From positions 1 to 5,522 of the forward strand of contig DATCJO010000066.1 of NCBI GenBank assembly GCA_036562765.1: a stretch of DNA of 5,522 nucleotides. The letters are read 5' to 3'. The stretch comes from JAAYFT01 sp036562765. Its GTDB lineage: Bacteria; Bacillota; Clostridia; Tissierellales; Tissierellaceae. The position numbers and the translations under genes were made by a program. Under the pieces are notes generated by a model. The model saw only the letters and a list, made by a program, of their open reading frames with translations. It was not told the origin of the DNA and made no database searches. Shown piece by piece: positions 1-4,772 of this stretch (the first letter of the stretch is position 1; every line of letters starts with the position of its first letter).

Positions 1-2
1 TG

Positions 3-368
3 TACGACAGCCATGGTGGATTCCATGGAGATGGAGAGAGCCTATATCGATATACCTTTACTGTTGAAGGCGAAACCGAATTCCTTTCGTATATTGCAAA
101 GGACGGTACTTGGAGTTCCCTTCCGCTTTCCGATGCATTAAATTTACTCATGTATGGAGGAACGGCTGGAAATAGAAATTATAGTTACCGAATTGCCGAA
201 GAAGTTGGGCTTCCTAAAATTACTAATGGATATTGGAAAGTAGTGAATAAACAGGGGCATAGAGATATTGACATGAAATACTTGGAAACCACTCCTTCGT
301 TTAACTTTGCTTTGGCAATATATGATATTGACAATAAGGTATTATATATGGTCGAAATTGATACATAG
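3..368 (+). CDS. Small conserved exported/lipoprotein-like protein, C-terminal part (5' truncated by window)
   Basis: The reading frame is open from the window edge to TAG at 366-368 and gives 121 residues without a start, so the N-terminus lies outside the window. The visible part opens with DSHGGFHGDGE, continues with W-SSLPLSDALN near residue 40, then LPKITNGYW, and ends in FALAIYDIDN followed by LYMVEIDT. From memory this order (HGGFHGDG, W-x-x-LPL, a PKI-NGY block, an FxLAIYD block and a terminal EhDT) belongs to a widespread Firmicutes family of small proteins, often predicted lipoproteins, with no assigned function. The first ATG in frame (150) is internal to the conserved region and is not the start. 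The family call rests on motif recall, not a search. The gene is last in its unit, since a strong terminator follows 45 bases after the stop. Confidence 0.85.
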   Translation, partial: YDSHGGFHGDGESLYRYTFTVEGETEFLSYIAKDGTWSSLPLSDALNLLMYGGTAGNRNYSYRIAEEVGLPKITNGYWKVVNKQGHRDIDMKYLETTPSFNFALAIYDIDNKVLYMVEIDT

Positions 369-412
369 ATCATAGATAATAATACTGCCTAAAATTTTAT
401 GTATAGATAAAC

Positions 413-447
413 AAGAAAGCTCCTTTCTGTCAGAAAGGAGCTTTCTT
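413..447 (+). terminator. Rho-independent terminator of the 3-368 gene
   Basis: A perfect 16-bp stem (413-428 with 432-447) closes a 3-nt loop and contains AAAGGAGC paired with GCTCCTTT. The right arm ends in CTTTCTTTAT, which supplies a T-rich tail. It lies 45 bases after the stop at 368. The GGAG in the right arm is part of the stem and not a ribosome binding site. Confidence 0.9.
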
Positions 448-693
448 TATTGGTATTTTACAACAGGAAGTATGCAAGGAGCCATATGAGGAAGAGTGTT
501 GTAAAAGACTTGAAATTTATTAAAAAGATTTTGACAATAAAAAGTAGAAAGGTAGAGTTATTTGCTGTAAGCACAGAAAATAAGTTGTTCCGAAGAAGAA
601 GGGGTTATTGCTGTAGCGAGGAGTGGTTCATATAAACCCTTTGATCACATGCTTTATAAACTTATATTAATTGGAGAAGGAGGTAAATATTAA
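448..693 (+). other. Gap with fragmentary open frames, possible decayed gene or leader
   Basis: No confident gene is visible between the terminator and the SHOCT-like microgene. Frame fragments that look protein-like follow one another. One is ATG 486-635, 49 very basic residues, with AGGAG only 4 bases ahead of the ATG. Another is 571-693 in a different frame, which contains EEEGVIAVARSGSYK and ends at TAA 691-693, directly abutting the next ATG, but has no usable start. This could be a frameshifted remnant or chance in purine-rich DNA. A TTGATC (641-646), 16 bases, TATATT (663-668) pair is a possible promoter for the next gene, but it would start transcription almost on the ribosome binding site. 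Confidence 0.25.
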
Positions 694-855
694 ATGACTG
701 TGAAAGAAAGCAAAAAAGAGGAAAAACCTAAGAATATAATAGACGAAGCGATAGAAGAATTAAGGTTGTTAATTGTATTGCGTAGACGAGGACTTTTAAC
801 AAAAGGTGAATATAAAGCCAAATTAAAGGAAATAGAAAATAGGTTGGGATTATAA
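694..855 (+). CDS. 53-residue SHOCT-like small protein
   Basis: The ATG at 694 follows a near-ideal ribosome binding site (GGAGAAGGAGG, ending at 683). The TAA of an upstream open frame ends on the base just before it. The N-terminal 14 residues are charged and probably flexible (Lys/Glu-rich). Residues 18-53 carry a two-helix pattern, L-x-x-L-I-V-L-R-x-R-G-L-L-T-K-G-E-Y-x-A-K-L, that closely follows the SHOCT (short C-terminal domain) pattern: hydrophobic helix, G-[IL]-[IL]-T-x-x-E-[FY], second amphipathic helix. SHOCT modules usually end larger membrane or cytoplasmic proteins and are thought to mediate oligomerisation or binding. A free-standing copy is unusual. There is no membrane segment. 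It may work with the two-SHOCT membrane protein at 4057, but that is inference. Confidence 0.75.
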   Translation: MTVKESKKEEKPKNIIDEAIEELRLLIVLRRRGLLTKGEYKAKLKEIENRLGL

Positions 856-952
856 AAATTTTCGGCCATACGCATTCAAAATTTATAAGCAGTGCAATAT
901 GTGTAACTGTAAATATGATGGAGTTTACATGTGATTAAAGGGGGTAAAGATT

Positions 953-1138
953 ATGATGAATATATTTTATGCGATAGCCGACGGTGCAGCTGCTGCATCA
1001 GCAGCTGCAGCAAGCACAGTTATGAATTCAGAAGGCTCAAGTTCGGGGTTAAATAGTTTAATAACAATATTTATAGTAGCATTAACTTTTATATCTGTTA
1101 TATCTATACTTTCTATGTTGAAATCACGTATGGATTAA
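953..1138 (+). CDS. 61-residue Ala-rich single-pass membrane microprotein
   Basis: AAAGGGGG (937-944) lies 8 bases before the ATG at 953; a second ATG at 956 follows directly. The N-terminal half is low in complexity, with an Ala/Ser run at residues 12-21 (AAAASAAAAS), then a Ser/Gly linker. Residues 35-56 form one hydrophobic membrane segment followed by KSRMD, so the basic end is probably cytoplasmic and the N-terminus outside. Residues 41-52 (IVALTFISVISI) match the core shared by the minus-strand microproteins at 4646, 4885 and 5360. The Ala codons form an 11-bp GC-rich inverted repeat. I know no named family. Alternatives are a holin-like or type I toxin-like peptide, or a small membrane regulator. 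Confidence 0.7.
   Translation: MMNIFYAIADGAAAASAAAASTVMNSEGSSSGLNSLITIFIVALTFISVISILSMLKSRMD
985..1009 (+). repeat. GC-rich 11-bp inverted repeat inside the Ala-run codons
   Basis: TGCAGCTGCTG (985-995) and CAGCAGCTGCA (999-1009) are perfect reverse complements around a 3-nt loop. The hairpin begins 33 bases into the coding region of the 953 gene and is by far the most GC-rich block in its surroundings. In the mRNA it would be a stable structure just past the initiating ribosome. Confidence 0.8.
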
Positions 1139-1175
1139 GAGGTGTTCGTAGTATCTTACGAAACAAAGATGAAAC

Positions 1176-1205
1176 CTGGGAAAATGCATATCCCAGCTTT
1201 TTATT
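1176..1205 (+). terminator. Probable terminator after the 953 gene
   Basis: CTGGGA (1176-1181) pairs with TCCCAG (1191-1196) around a 9-nt loop and is followed by CTTTTTATTTT. The stem is short, so this is a moderate call. A second small hairpin (1142-1164, TGTTCGTA with TACGAAACA, one bulge) precedes it directly after the stop. Confidence 0.6.
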
Positions 1206-1209
1206 TTGG

Positions 1210-1238
1210 TTGTAGAATATGCGATTAAACGATATTAT
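1210..1238 (+). promoter_or_regulatory. Candidate sigma-A promoter for the 1298-1921 operon
   Basis: TTGTAG (1210-1215), a 17-base spacer and TATTAT (1233-1238) lie just after the preceding terminator. They would give a 5' UTR of about 50 nt. The -35 is weak. The position between a terminator and an operon is the main support. Confidence 0.35.
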
Positions 1239-1297
1239 TTAAACATTACCTCGTTTGCGCAGCATTCTTAATCTATTTAATTTAAAAGGAGGTCAAG

Positions 1298-1522
1298 ATG
1301 GTTCATAGATCATCAAATAAAATTTTAAAATTTATAGTTGGCACGCCTGAATACTGGGCGTGGATAGCCGATGGAAAGATTCAAGTACAAAGCCATATGA
1401 GTTTATATTCACACGAATTGCAGGGGAAGGGAATTATTCCTCTTACACCATCACCAAATTTTTTGGAAAATATAGATCCTCTGGGATTTTTAAAAGATGA
1501 CCTTACCAATTTTTTGGATTAA
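1298..1522 (+). CDS. Unrecognised 74-residue protein, first gene of a two-gene operon
   Basis: AAAAGGAGG (1284-1292) lies 5 bases before the ATG, a strong ribosome binding site. The protein starts with a basic stretch (VHRSSNKILKF), then VGTPEYWAWIADGKIQVQSH, a Pro-containing middle (IIPLTPSPNF) and an acidic end (LKDDLTNFLD). There is no signal peptide, membrane segment or Cys pair, so it is probably cytoplasmic. I do not recognise the family. It is the first gene of a unit with the 1547 gene, which begins 24 bases after its stop with another strong ribosome binding site. The pair may act together, and the small size and tight coupling would also suit a protein with its partner or inhibitor, but nothing in the sequence proves that. 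Confidence 0.8.
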   Translation: MVHRSSNKILKFIVGTPEYWAWIADGKIQVQSHMSLYSHELQGKGIIPLTPSPNFLENIDPLGFLKDDLTNFLD

Positions 1523-1546
1523 TTTAGTACAGAGGAGGAAAGAAAG

Positions 1547-1921
1547 ATGATTAGATTAAAAGAAATAATTCTAGAAAGATTGGAAGGGGAACCAGCAAAG
1601 GCTGTTGTTCATACATTTGCTGGTGCCGATTCGGTTCTTTACCATTGGAGTTTAACGGCACCAGAGACTGGCTACGATAAGGTAAAGGTTCTCCTTAAGT
1701 ATGAGAATGGTGATGTGCTGAAATTTAGGTATGATTTGCGCAAAAATAATAATCCACTGTTAAGCGAATTTATAATGGATCAATTAAAGTTTTTAGCAAA
1801 TGCAGAAAAGACTGAGTGTTATCAAGAGTTTCGGGGAATCTATACTGATGAGAATATTCAAGCAGCTAAAGAAATTTTGTCTGATTATCAATTGAAAGAT
1901 GATTTGTTTGCAACATGTTAG
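1547..1921 (+). CDS. Unrecognised 124-residue cytoplasmic protein, second gene of the operon
   Basis: AGGAGG (1533-1538) stands 8 bases before the ATG. The sequence suggests an alpha/beta fold: an N-terminal helix (RLKEIILERLEG), strands in VVHTF and VLYHWSL, then KVKVLLKYENGDVLKFRYDL, which reads as a beta hairpin at residues 45-64, and helices around 70-86 and 102-115. There are two Cys, at 91 and at the last position (124). No signal peptide, membrane segment or catalytic motif is visible. I do not recognise the family. It is co-transcribed with the 74-residue gene upstream, and a strong terminator follows about 50 bases after the stop. Confidence 0.85.
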   Translation: MIRLKEIILERLEGEPAKAVVHTFAGADSVLYHWSLTAPETGYDKVKVLLKYENGDVLKFRYDLRKNNNPLLSEFIMDQLKFLANAEKTECYQEFRGIYTDENIQAAKEILSDYQLKDDLFATC

Positions 1922-1971
1922 AGGATATTTGATTAAGCAGAACGATGGGAGAAACAAGAAAATAATTATTA

Positions 1972-2022
1972 AAAAAATTCCCTACCTTGGATGTTAAAAG
2001 CATTCGGGGTAGGGAGTTTTTA
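1972..2022 (+). terminator. Strong bidirectional terminator of the 1298-1921 operon
   Basis: CCCTACC (1980-1986) pairs with GGTAGGG (2008-2014). The stem continues inward through G-U and A-U pairs to a loop of about 5 nt near 1995-1999. An A-run (from about 1971) and a T-run (2017-2021) flank it, so it can stop transcripts from either side. On the minus strand the tail is seven T residues. Confidence 0.9.
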
Positions 2023-2036
2023 ATTTTGCTAGGTTA

Positions 2037-2102
2037 TTACCTTGAAGAATATACCAGGTGTTTACCCTTTTTACGAGTTCTGATACAATATACTTGGCTC
2101 AT
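2037..2102 (-). CDS. Putative 21-residue basic peptide starting in the inverted repeat (doubtful)
   Basis: On the minus strand AAAGGAG is followed 7 bases later by ATG (2102-2100). The peptide begins MSQVYCIRTRKKGK and stops at 2037-2039, just before the bidirectional terminator. An extended -10 (TGTTAAAAT, 2140-2148) about 30 bases ahead of the ribosome binding site could transcribe it, but no good -35 is present. The unit therefore has every part of a small gene. The basic, strand-like sequence loosely recalls the first residues of some IS transposases, so it could be a truncated gene start. Very short and unsupported by homology. Confidence 0.3.
   Translation of the reverse strand: MSQVYCIRTRKKGKHLVYSSR
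2061..2089 (+). promoter_or_regulatory. Good candidate sigma-A promoter with extended -10, no obvious gene downstream
   Basis: TTTACC (2061-2066), a 17-base spacer and TACAAT (2084-2089), with TG at 2081-2082 giving an extended -10. The predicted start near 2096 falls just ahead of the left arm of the 2097-2165 inverted repeat, so the RNA would begin with that hairpin. No convincing protein gene lies downstream before the terminator at 2345. Confidence 0.5.
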
Positions 2103-2165
2103 GATGCTTCTCCTTTGTTTTTTTTGCTGGACAATTAACATTTTAACAGAGAAGCTATCATGAGC
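2097..2165. repeat. Long imperfect inverted repeat (16/17 bp arms) with a start codon in each arm
   Basis: GCTCATGATGCTTCTC (2097-2112) and GAGAAGCTATCATGAGC (2149-2165) are reverse complements except for one extra base, and are separated by 36 bases including a run of T. Each strand therefore carries an ATGAGC preceded by GAGAAGC. On plus, the right arm is followed by TCTAGTTTTTT, which could also act as a terminator tail. It may be terminal repeats of a vanished small element or an RNA regulatory hairpin. Confidence 0.85.
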
Positions 2166-2169
2166 TCTA

Positions 2170-2341
2170 GTTTTTTATTAGTGTTTCATTTAATTTTACA
2201 ACTCGCCCAATTGCAGTTATATTATATATCCTCTTGATCATACTGAAAAAGAATATACTGTTAACTTTATTTAGTGAGTTAGGGCAGGTAGACAATAGTT
2301 TTGGTACAGGATCTCTAAAGGATAAGCTTTTAACCATATAG
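2170..2341 (+). pseudogene. Open frame without a start, ending at a terminator; possible gene remnant
   Basis: The frame is open for 57 codons from 2170 to TAG at 2339-2341 and reads TTRPIAVILYILLIILK, then NILLTLFSELGQVDNSFG, ending SLKDKLLTI. It has no ATG or GTG start and no ribosome binding site; a TTG at 2234 has none either. The stop falls 3 bases before a strong terminator stem, the normal spacing for a real gene end. This suggests the 3' end of a gene whose front is lost. A different frame in the same RNA (ATG 2160 to TGA 2237) would give a 25-residue hydrophobic peptide starting inside the inverted repeat. I do not recognise either product. Confidence 0.2.
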
Positions 2342-2344
2342 AAC

Positions 2345-2376
2345 AAAAGCGACCAAATTTTTAATTGGTCGCTTTT
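2345..2376. terminator. Bidirectional terminator between converging units
   Basis: AAAAGCGACCAA (2345-2356) and TTGGTCGCTTTT (2365-2376) form a perfect 12-bp stem around an 8-nt loop. The ends supply T4 on both strands. It lies about 65 bases past the stop of the minus-strand secreted protein gene and directly after the 2170-2341 open frame on plus. Confidence 0.85.
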
Positions 2377-2442
2377 AAACATAACATTTAGAGCATTTGA
2401 TAAACTTAATTTTGAGACAGTATAAATTTGATTATGTAATAA

Positions 2443-3720
2443 TTAATATCTATATTCTAAAGTATAGGGATTGTGCGAATAATACCAATTAAGGTTATAA
2501 TCATTTTGAAATCTTTGGTATAACTTTACTGACGCTAGAGATGTTCCTGTGCTTTTAAATGATAAGCAGGTTCTAAATATATTTCCTCCAAGGAAACACG
2601 TAGTCCAAAAATCTTCTTCGGTATATTCTGCATAAAAATTATTATTCGAAAGCGAAAGGGCGGATTTTACACTAACTTTTTGTGGTCCAGGACTATAAGT
2701 AAAACTGACGGCTGGAGGATATAACGAAACAGTAATGGTTATACTACCTGATTGACTTTTTGGGGCTCCATCTCTCACTGTATCAACAGAATAAGTAGGC
2801 TGAAGTTCATCTCTCATTCTCATAGCATAAGCATGATTTCCACTATTATAATCAAATTCAGTCATCGTTTCTATTATAAAGTAATCATTATAGGCATCTT
2901 CGTCAGGAACTCTGTGCAAATAAAAATCGGTTATAACACGCCACCAATTATTGTTGAAATTTTTGGTTGATCTTCTGCTAGTTACGATTGGAAAGTTGTC
3001 AATATAAGAAGAAGAAGCAGTAATTCCTTTTCCGCCTATTTGTTCATATGGTTTTTCTATCTTTAATTTTTTTGCATGTATAGCTTCGTGAAGTAGAGAG
3101 TCTATCATCAAATAATAGTCAAAGTAGCTACTCTCTATTGTTACCAAGTTATAACCCCAATCTTCTTTTACTACACCTATTGCCATGAGAATGCTTTTTT
3201 CAGATACTATAATTTCTCCAGGTTCTACAGTAGGAGGAGGCGATAACTTTCCTTTTTCATCTGCCTTGTCTTCGATCAAACAGTCTTCTATGCCAAATGT
3301 CTTTAGAAAAAGTTCTTTGTCAATATCATTGCCATAAAAATAAACGCCTTTTCCACTTTCTATTTGTTCTTTTGCGTATGAAATTATATCTTCTTTGTGA
3401 AGTAACTCGTAATTTATAAACACAGAATCGACTTCATTTATATTTGCACTATTTTTATGGTTATTATAAACACCTTTTATTATTATTTCGTCTCCTAATT
3501 TTTTCAACCCATTATTGCCGATATTATGGTCATCTATAAACTCTTTGTCTTCAAGCAAGGTAGGAATTTTTGAAAAGTTTAGTTTTTCATTACTATCATC
3601 TGTTATAAAAATCACATTCGCAGTTATGTCTTTTTGAGAGGCTTTTACCAATGAGGGTTCCGTGGAGCAAAACAAACTTAAAGCAAATGTAACGACCAAC
3701 AATAAACTTATTTTTTTCAT
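2443..3720 (-). CDS. Secreted protein of unknown function, 425 residues, with an HEAIH motif
   Basis: The ATG at 3720 is chosen because AAAGGAG lies 8 bases ahead; a GTG at 3729 in frame overlaps that ribosome binding site. The numbering here counts from the ATG. Residues 1-27 are a signal peptide: KK, a hydrophobic core (ISLLLVVTFALSLF) and a likely type I cleavage after VKA. The Cys at 18 is not in a proper lipobox, so a soluble exported protein is more likely than a lipoprotein. The middle (about 35-165) is acidic and ends in a Pro-rich KLSPPPTVEPGE. Residues 211-215 are HEAIH inside SLLHEAIHAKK, which fits the HExxH zinc-protease pattern except for a Lys where a hydrophobic residue is usual. 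No third ligand can be assigned. From about residue 320 a strand-rich region follows (SGSITITVSLYPPAVSFTYS), resembling the C-terminal part of hypothetical Gram-positive exported proteins. Two Cys (375, 385) could form a disulphide. It is transcribed alone. Confidence 0.92.
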   Translation of the reverse strand: MKKISLLLVVTFALSLFCSTEPSLVKASQKDITANVIFITDDSNEKLNFSKIPTLLEDKEFIDDHNIGNNGLKKLGDEIIIKGVYNNHKNSANINEVDSVFINYELLHKEDIISYAKEQIESGKGVYFYGNDIDKELFLKTFGIEDCLIEDKADEKGKLSPPPTVEPGEIIVSEKSILMAIGVVKEDWGYNLVTIESSYFDYYLMIDSLLHEAIHAKKLKIEKPYEQIGGKGITASSSYIDNFPIVTSRRSTKNFNNNWWRVITDFYLHRVPDEDAYNDYFIIETMTEFDYNSGNHAYAMRMRDELQPTYSVDTVRDGAPKSQSGSITITVSLYPPAVSFTYSPGPQKVSVKSALSLSNNNFYAEYTEEDFWTTCFLGGNIFRTCLSFKSTGTSLASVKLYQRFQNDYNLNWYYSHNPYTLEYRY

Positions 3721-3798
3721 TTGTTTCACTCCTTTCTTATTGTAGGGTTCAAAATAACTTTAACATTGTTCACGTTACAAGTAATTGCTGCTATCACC

Positions 3799-3822
3799 CC
3801 CTTTACAATACCCTTTACAATA
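3799..3822. repeat. Tandem 12-bp direct repeat in the leader of the secreted-protein gene
   Basis: CCCTTTACAATA occurs twice in immediate succession (3799-3810 and 3811-3822). A degenerate tandem TGGTAATA/TGGTAGGG follows. It lies between the minus-strand promoter and the secreted-protein gene, so it would be transcribed as two copies of TATTGTAAAGGG in the 5' UTR. Tandem copies could bind a protein on DNA or RNA. No binding factor can be named. Confidence 0.85.
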
Positions 3823-3918
3823 TGGTAATATGGTAGGGAAGTTAGGTAGGTTTAAAAAGCGAATATGATAGATGAAGATTAGTAAATTAAGTTTGGTGCG
3901 AAAAATGGTACAAATATG

Positions 3919-3947
3919 TTGCTTCTAAATAAATTATAACATATAAT
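3919..3947 (+). promoter_or_regulatory. Candidate promoter for the 4057 membrane protein gene
   Basis: TTGCTT (3919-3924), a 17-base spacer and TATAAT (3942-3947). The -10 is perfect and the -35 moderate. The start near 3954 gives a leader of about 100 nt before the 4057 gene. It overlaps the minus-strand promoter at 3933-3961. Confidence 0.5.
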
Positions 3948-3961
3948 AGCTTATATGTAAA
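3933..3961 (-). promoter_or_regulatory. Strong promoter of the secreted-protein gene
   Basis: On minus: TTTACA (3961-3956), a 17-base spacer and TATAAT (3938-3933), with TG before the -10 (extended). This is the best promoter match in the window. The start near 3926 gives a leader of about 206 nt before the ATG at 3720, long enough for post-transcriptional control. Confidence 0.7.
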
Positions 3962-4056
3962 TATTTAGAATTATAAAATTAAAATAATTTTTTAAAAAAT
4001 ACAAACTACAAATGATTAATAATTGTAGAAAAGGACATATGCTAGGAGGGTTTGAT

Positions 4057-4386
4057 ATGGTATTAAAATATATCCTTTTTTTTATAGTCGTTTATTTTGC
4101 TGTGCGGCTTGCAATAAACCCATTATTAAAAAGCAAAGACACTCCTAAAGAAGTAGATGAGCAGCACAAGAAATTAATTCAACTTCGAGATATTGGTGTA
4201 ATTGACAATGATGAATTAGAAAAATTTATTGAGGCTTACGACCAGGAAAAGAAAAAAACAGAAAACAAAATGCTATATGAACAAAGTAAACAGGTATTAA
4301 GTGAACTAAAGGAAGCAGGATACTTAAATGAGGAAGAATATAGCAGCAAAATAAAAATTCTTAAAGATATATTAGGTGTAAATTAA
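4057..4386 (+). CDS. Membrane-anchored protein with two SHOCT-like segments, 109 residues
   Basis: The ATG at 4057 is chosen because AGGAGGG lies 6 bases before it. An in-frame ATG at 4012 adds 15 residues but has no ribosome binding site, and the extension would encode the ribosome binding site itself. Residues 3-23 are one membrane segment (YILFFIVVYFAVRLA) with no cleavage site, followed by a Lys-rich cytoplasmic side. Two similar helix-turn-helix units follow. One, at about 36-63, has LIQLRDIGVIDNDELEKF. The other, at about 77-106, has LSELKEAGYLNEEEYSSKI. Both fit the SHOCT pattern of a leucine helix, a G-[IVY]-[IL] turn with acidic residues and E-[LY], then a second helix. SHOCT units are thought to mediate assembly or binding; membrane plus tandem SHOCT suggests a scaffold or adaptor, not an enzyme. 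Confidence 0.87.
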   Translation: MVLKYILFFIVVYFAVRLAINPLLKSKDTPKEVDEQHKKLIQLRDIGVIDNDELEKFIEAYDQEKKKTENKMLYEQSKQVLSELKEAGYLNEEEYSSKIKILKDILGVN

Positions 4387-4596
4387 TATAGTAAAGCAAG
4401 ATAGAAATTATTGGTTTTAAAATTCTCCTGTATTTTACATTAATTCCATAAAAATATACGTTCATAGACTAAAGAGAGAGGGGGTGTTTGATAAAACAAG
4501 TAATATAATTACAAGTTTATAATTCAGATAAATTCAACTTTAGCGGAATTATAACTAAAGAAAAAGCAGAGAGAGGAGAAAAGAGCTATGTAAATT
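4387..4596 (+). other. Intergenic stretch with a 9-bp inverted repeat and a start-stop codon pair
   Basis: No gene is visible over these 210 bases. TTATAATTC (4517-4525) and GAATTATAA (4546-4554) form a perfect 9-bp inverted repeat with a 20-nt loop, a possible operator or RNA hairpin. AGAGGAG (4572-4578) is followed 9 bases later by ATG and immediately TAA (4588-4593), just before a terminator. A GAGGGGGTG at 4478-4486 leads only into a 12-codon frame. This is either the untranslated 3' region of the 4057 transcript or the remains of a gene. Confidence 0.5.
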
Positions 4597-4632
4597 AAGT
4601 CGGGCTTCTTCATTAAGAAGTACCCGACTTTT
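4597..4632. terminator. Terminator between the 4057 unit and the 4646 microgene
   Basis: AAGTCGGG (4597-4604) pairs with CCCGACTT (4623-4630), and after a 2-nt bulge CTTCTT pairs with AAGAAG around a CATT loop. It ends in CTTTT on plus, so it best serves transcripts from the left. On minus the tail is only TTAATTTA, so it may also stop the 4646-4741 transcript, less strongly. Confidence 0.8.
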
Positions 4633-4645
4633 GAGTTAAAATAAT

Positions 4646-4741
4646 TTATTGTTTAGTAGCTTTGGCCATCACCACAATGCTGACAACAGCAATAATGGCC
4701 ATAGCAATAATAGCAATAGCAGCAAACCCAAATTCATTCAT
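4646..4741 (-). CDS. 31-residue single-pass membrane microprotein (paralogue of 5360-5452)
   Basis: On minus, AAGGAGAG (4756-4749) lies 7 bases before the ATG at 4741. The protein starts MNEFGFAAIA, continues through the core IIAMAIIAVVSI (residues 11-22) and ends AKATKQ. It is almost wholly one membrane helix with a short basic tail, with no Cys and only one acidic residue. It aligns without gaps to the 5360-5452 product (15 of 30 positions identical), and its core is shared with the 4885 and 953 products. Conservation of codons and of the upstream leader supports translation. No named family is recognised; holin-like or type I toxin-like peptides are similar in size and composition. The Shine-Dalgarno lies in a small hairpin. 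Confidence 0.75.
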   Translation of the reverse strand: MNEFGFAAIAIIAMAIIAVVSIVVMAKATKQ

Positions 4742-4752
4742 TTATGATCTCT

Positions 4753-4772
4753 CCTTAATTTTGATTTTAAGG
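4753..4772 (-). promoter_or_regulatory. Small hairpin covering the Shine-Dalgarno of the 31-residue gene
   Basis: In the minus-strand leader CCTTAA (4772-4767) and TTAAGG (4758-4753) are perfect complements around 8 bases, and TTAAGG overlaps the AAGGAG ribosome binding site. The wider AAACCTTAAAA element is also present ahead of the 5360-5452 paralogue (around 5475-5480), where its partner arm is not conserved. Confidence 0.45.

Noticed and set aside
450..635. 61-codon open frame after the first terminator, with a TTG start
   Set aside because: The TTG has no ribosome binding site and follows the terminator stem directly. The internal ATG at 486 has AGGAG only 4 bases away. The product is very basic without recognisable pattern, and protein-like stretches appear in the other two frames as well. 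Recorded only as a fragmentary region.
690..875. Minus-strand open frame opposite the SHOCT-like gene
   Set aside because: No ribosome binding site, and it mirrors the plus-strand gene, whose start signal and domain pattern are convincing.
898..933. 11-residue Cys-containing peptide beginning MCNCKY ahead of the 953 gene
   Set aside because: No ribosome binding site before the ATG and no supporting structure; within chance for a stretch this short.
2167..2382. Minus-strand 71-codon open frame
   Set aside because: It starts inside the terminator stem at 2365-2376, has no ribosome binding site, and lies downstream of the secreted-protein gene's terminator.
2752..2970. Plus-strand open frame inside the secreted-protein gene
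   Set aside because: Antisense shadow of a long, well-supported minus-strand gene.
3721..3729. GTG start at 3729 for the secreted protein
   Set aside because: The GTG overlaps the AAAGGAG ribosome binding site; the ATG at 3720 is at normal distance and starts a standard signal peptide (MKKIS).
3726..3797. Possible leader peptide starting GTG just before the secreted-protein gene
   Set aside because: The GTG sits directly against its only Shine-Dalgarno-like sequence with no spacing, and the peptide has no recognisable attenuator pattern.
4012..4056. Upstream ATG at 4012 for the tandem-SHOCT membrane protein
   Set aside because: There is no ribosome binding site before it, and the 15 added residues are encoded by the AGGAGGG site that serves the ATG at 4057.
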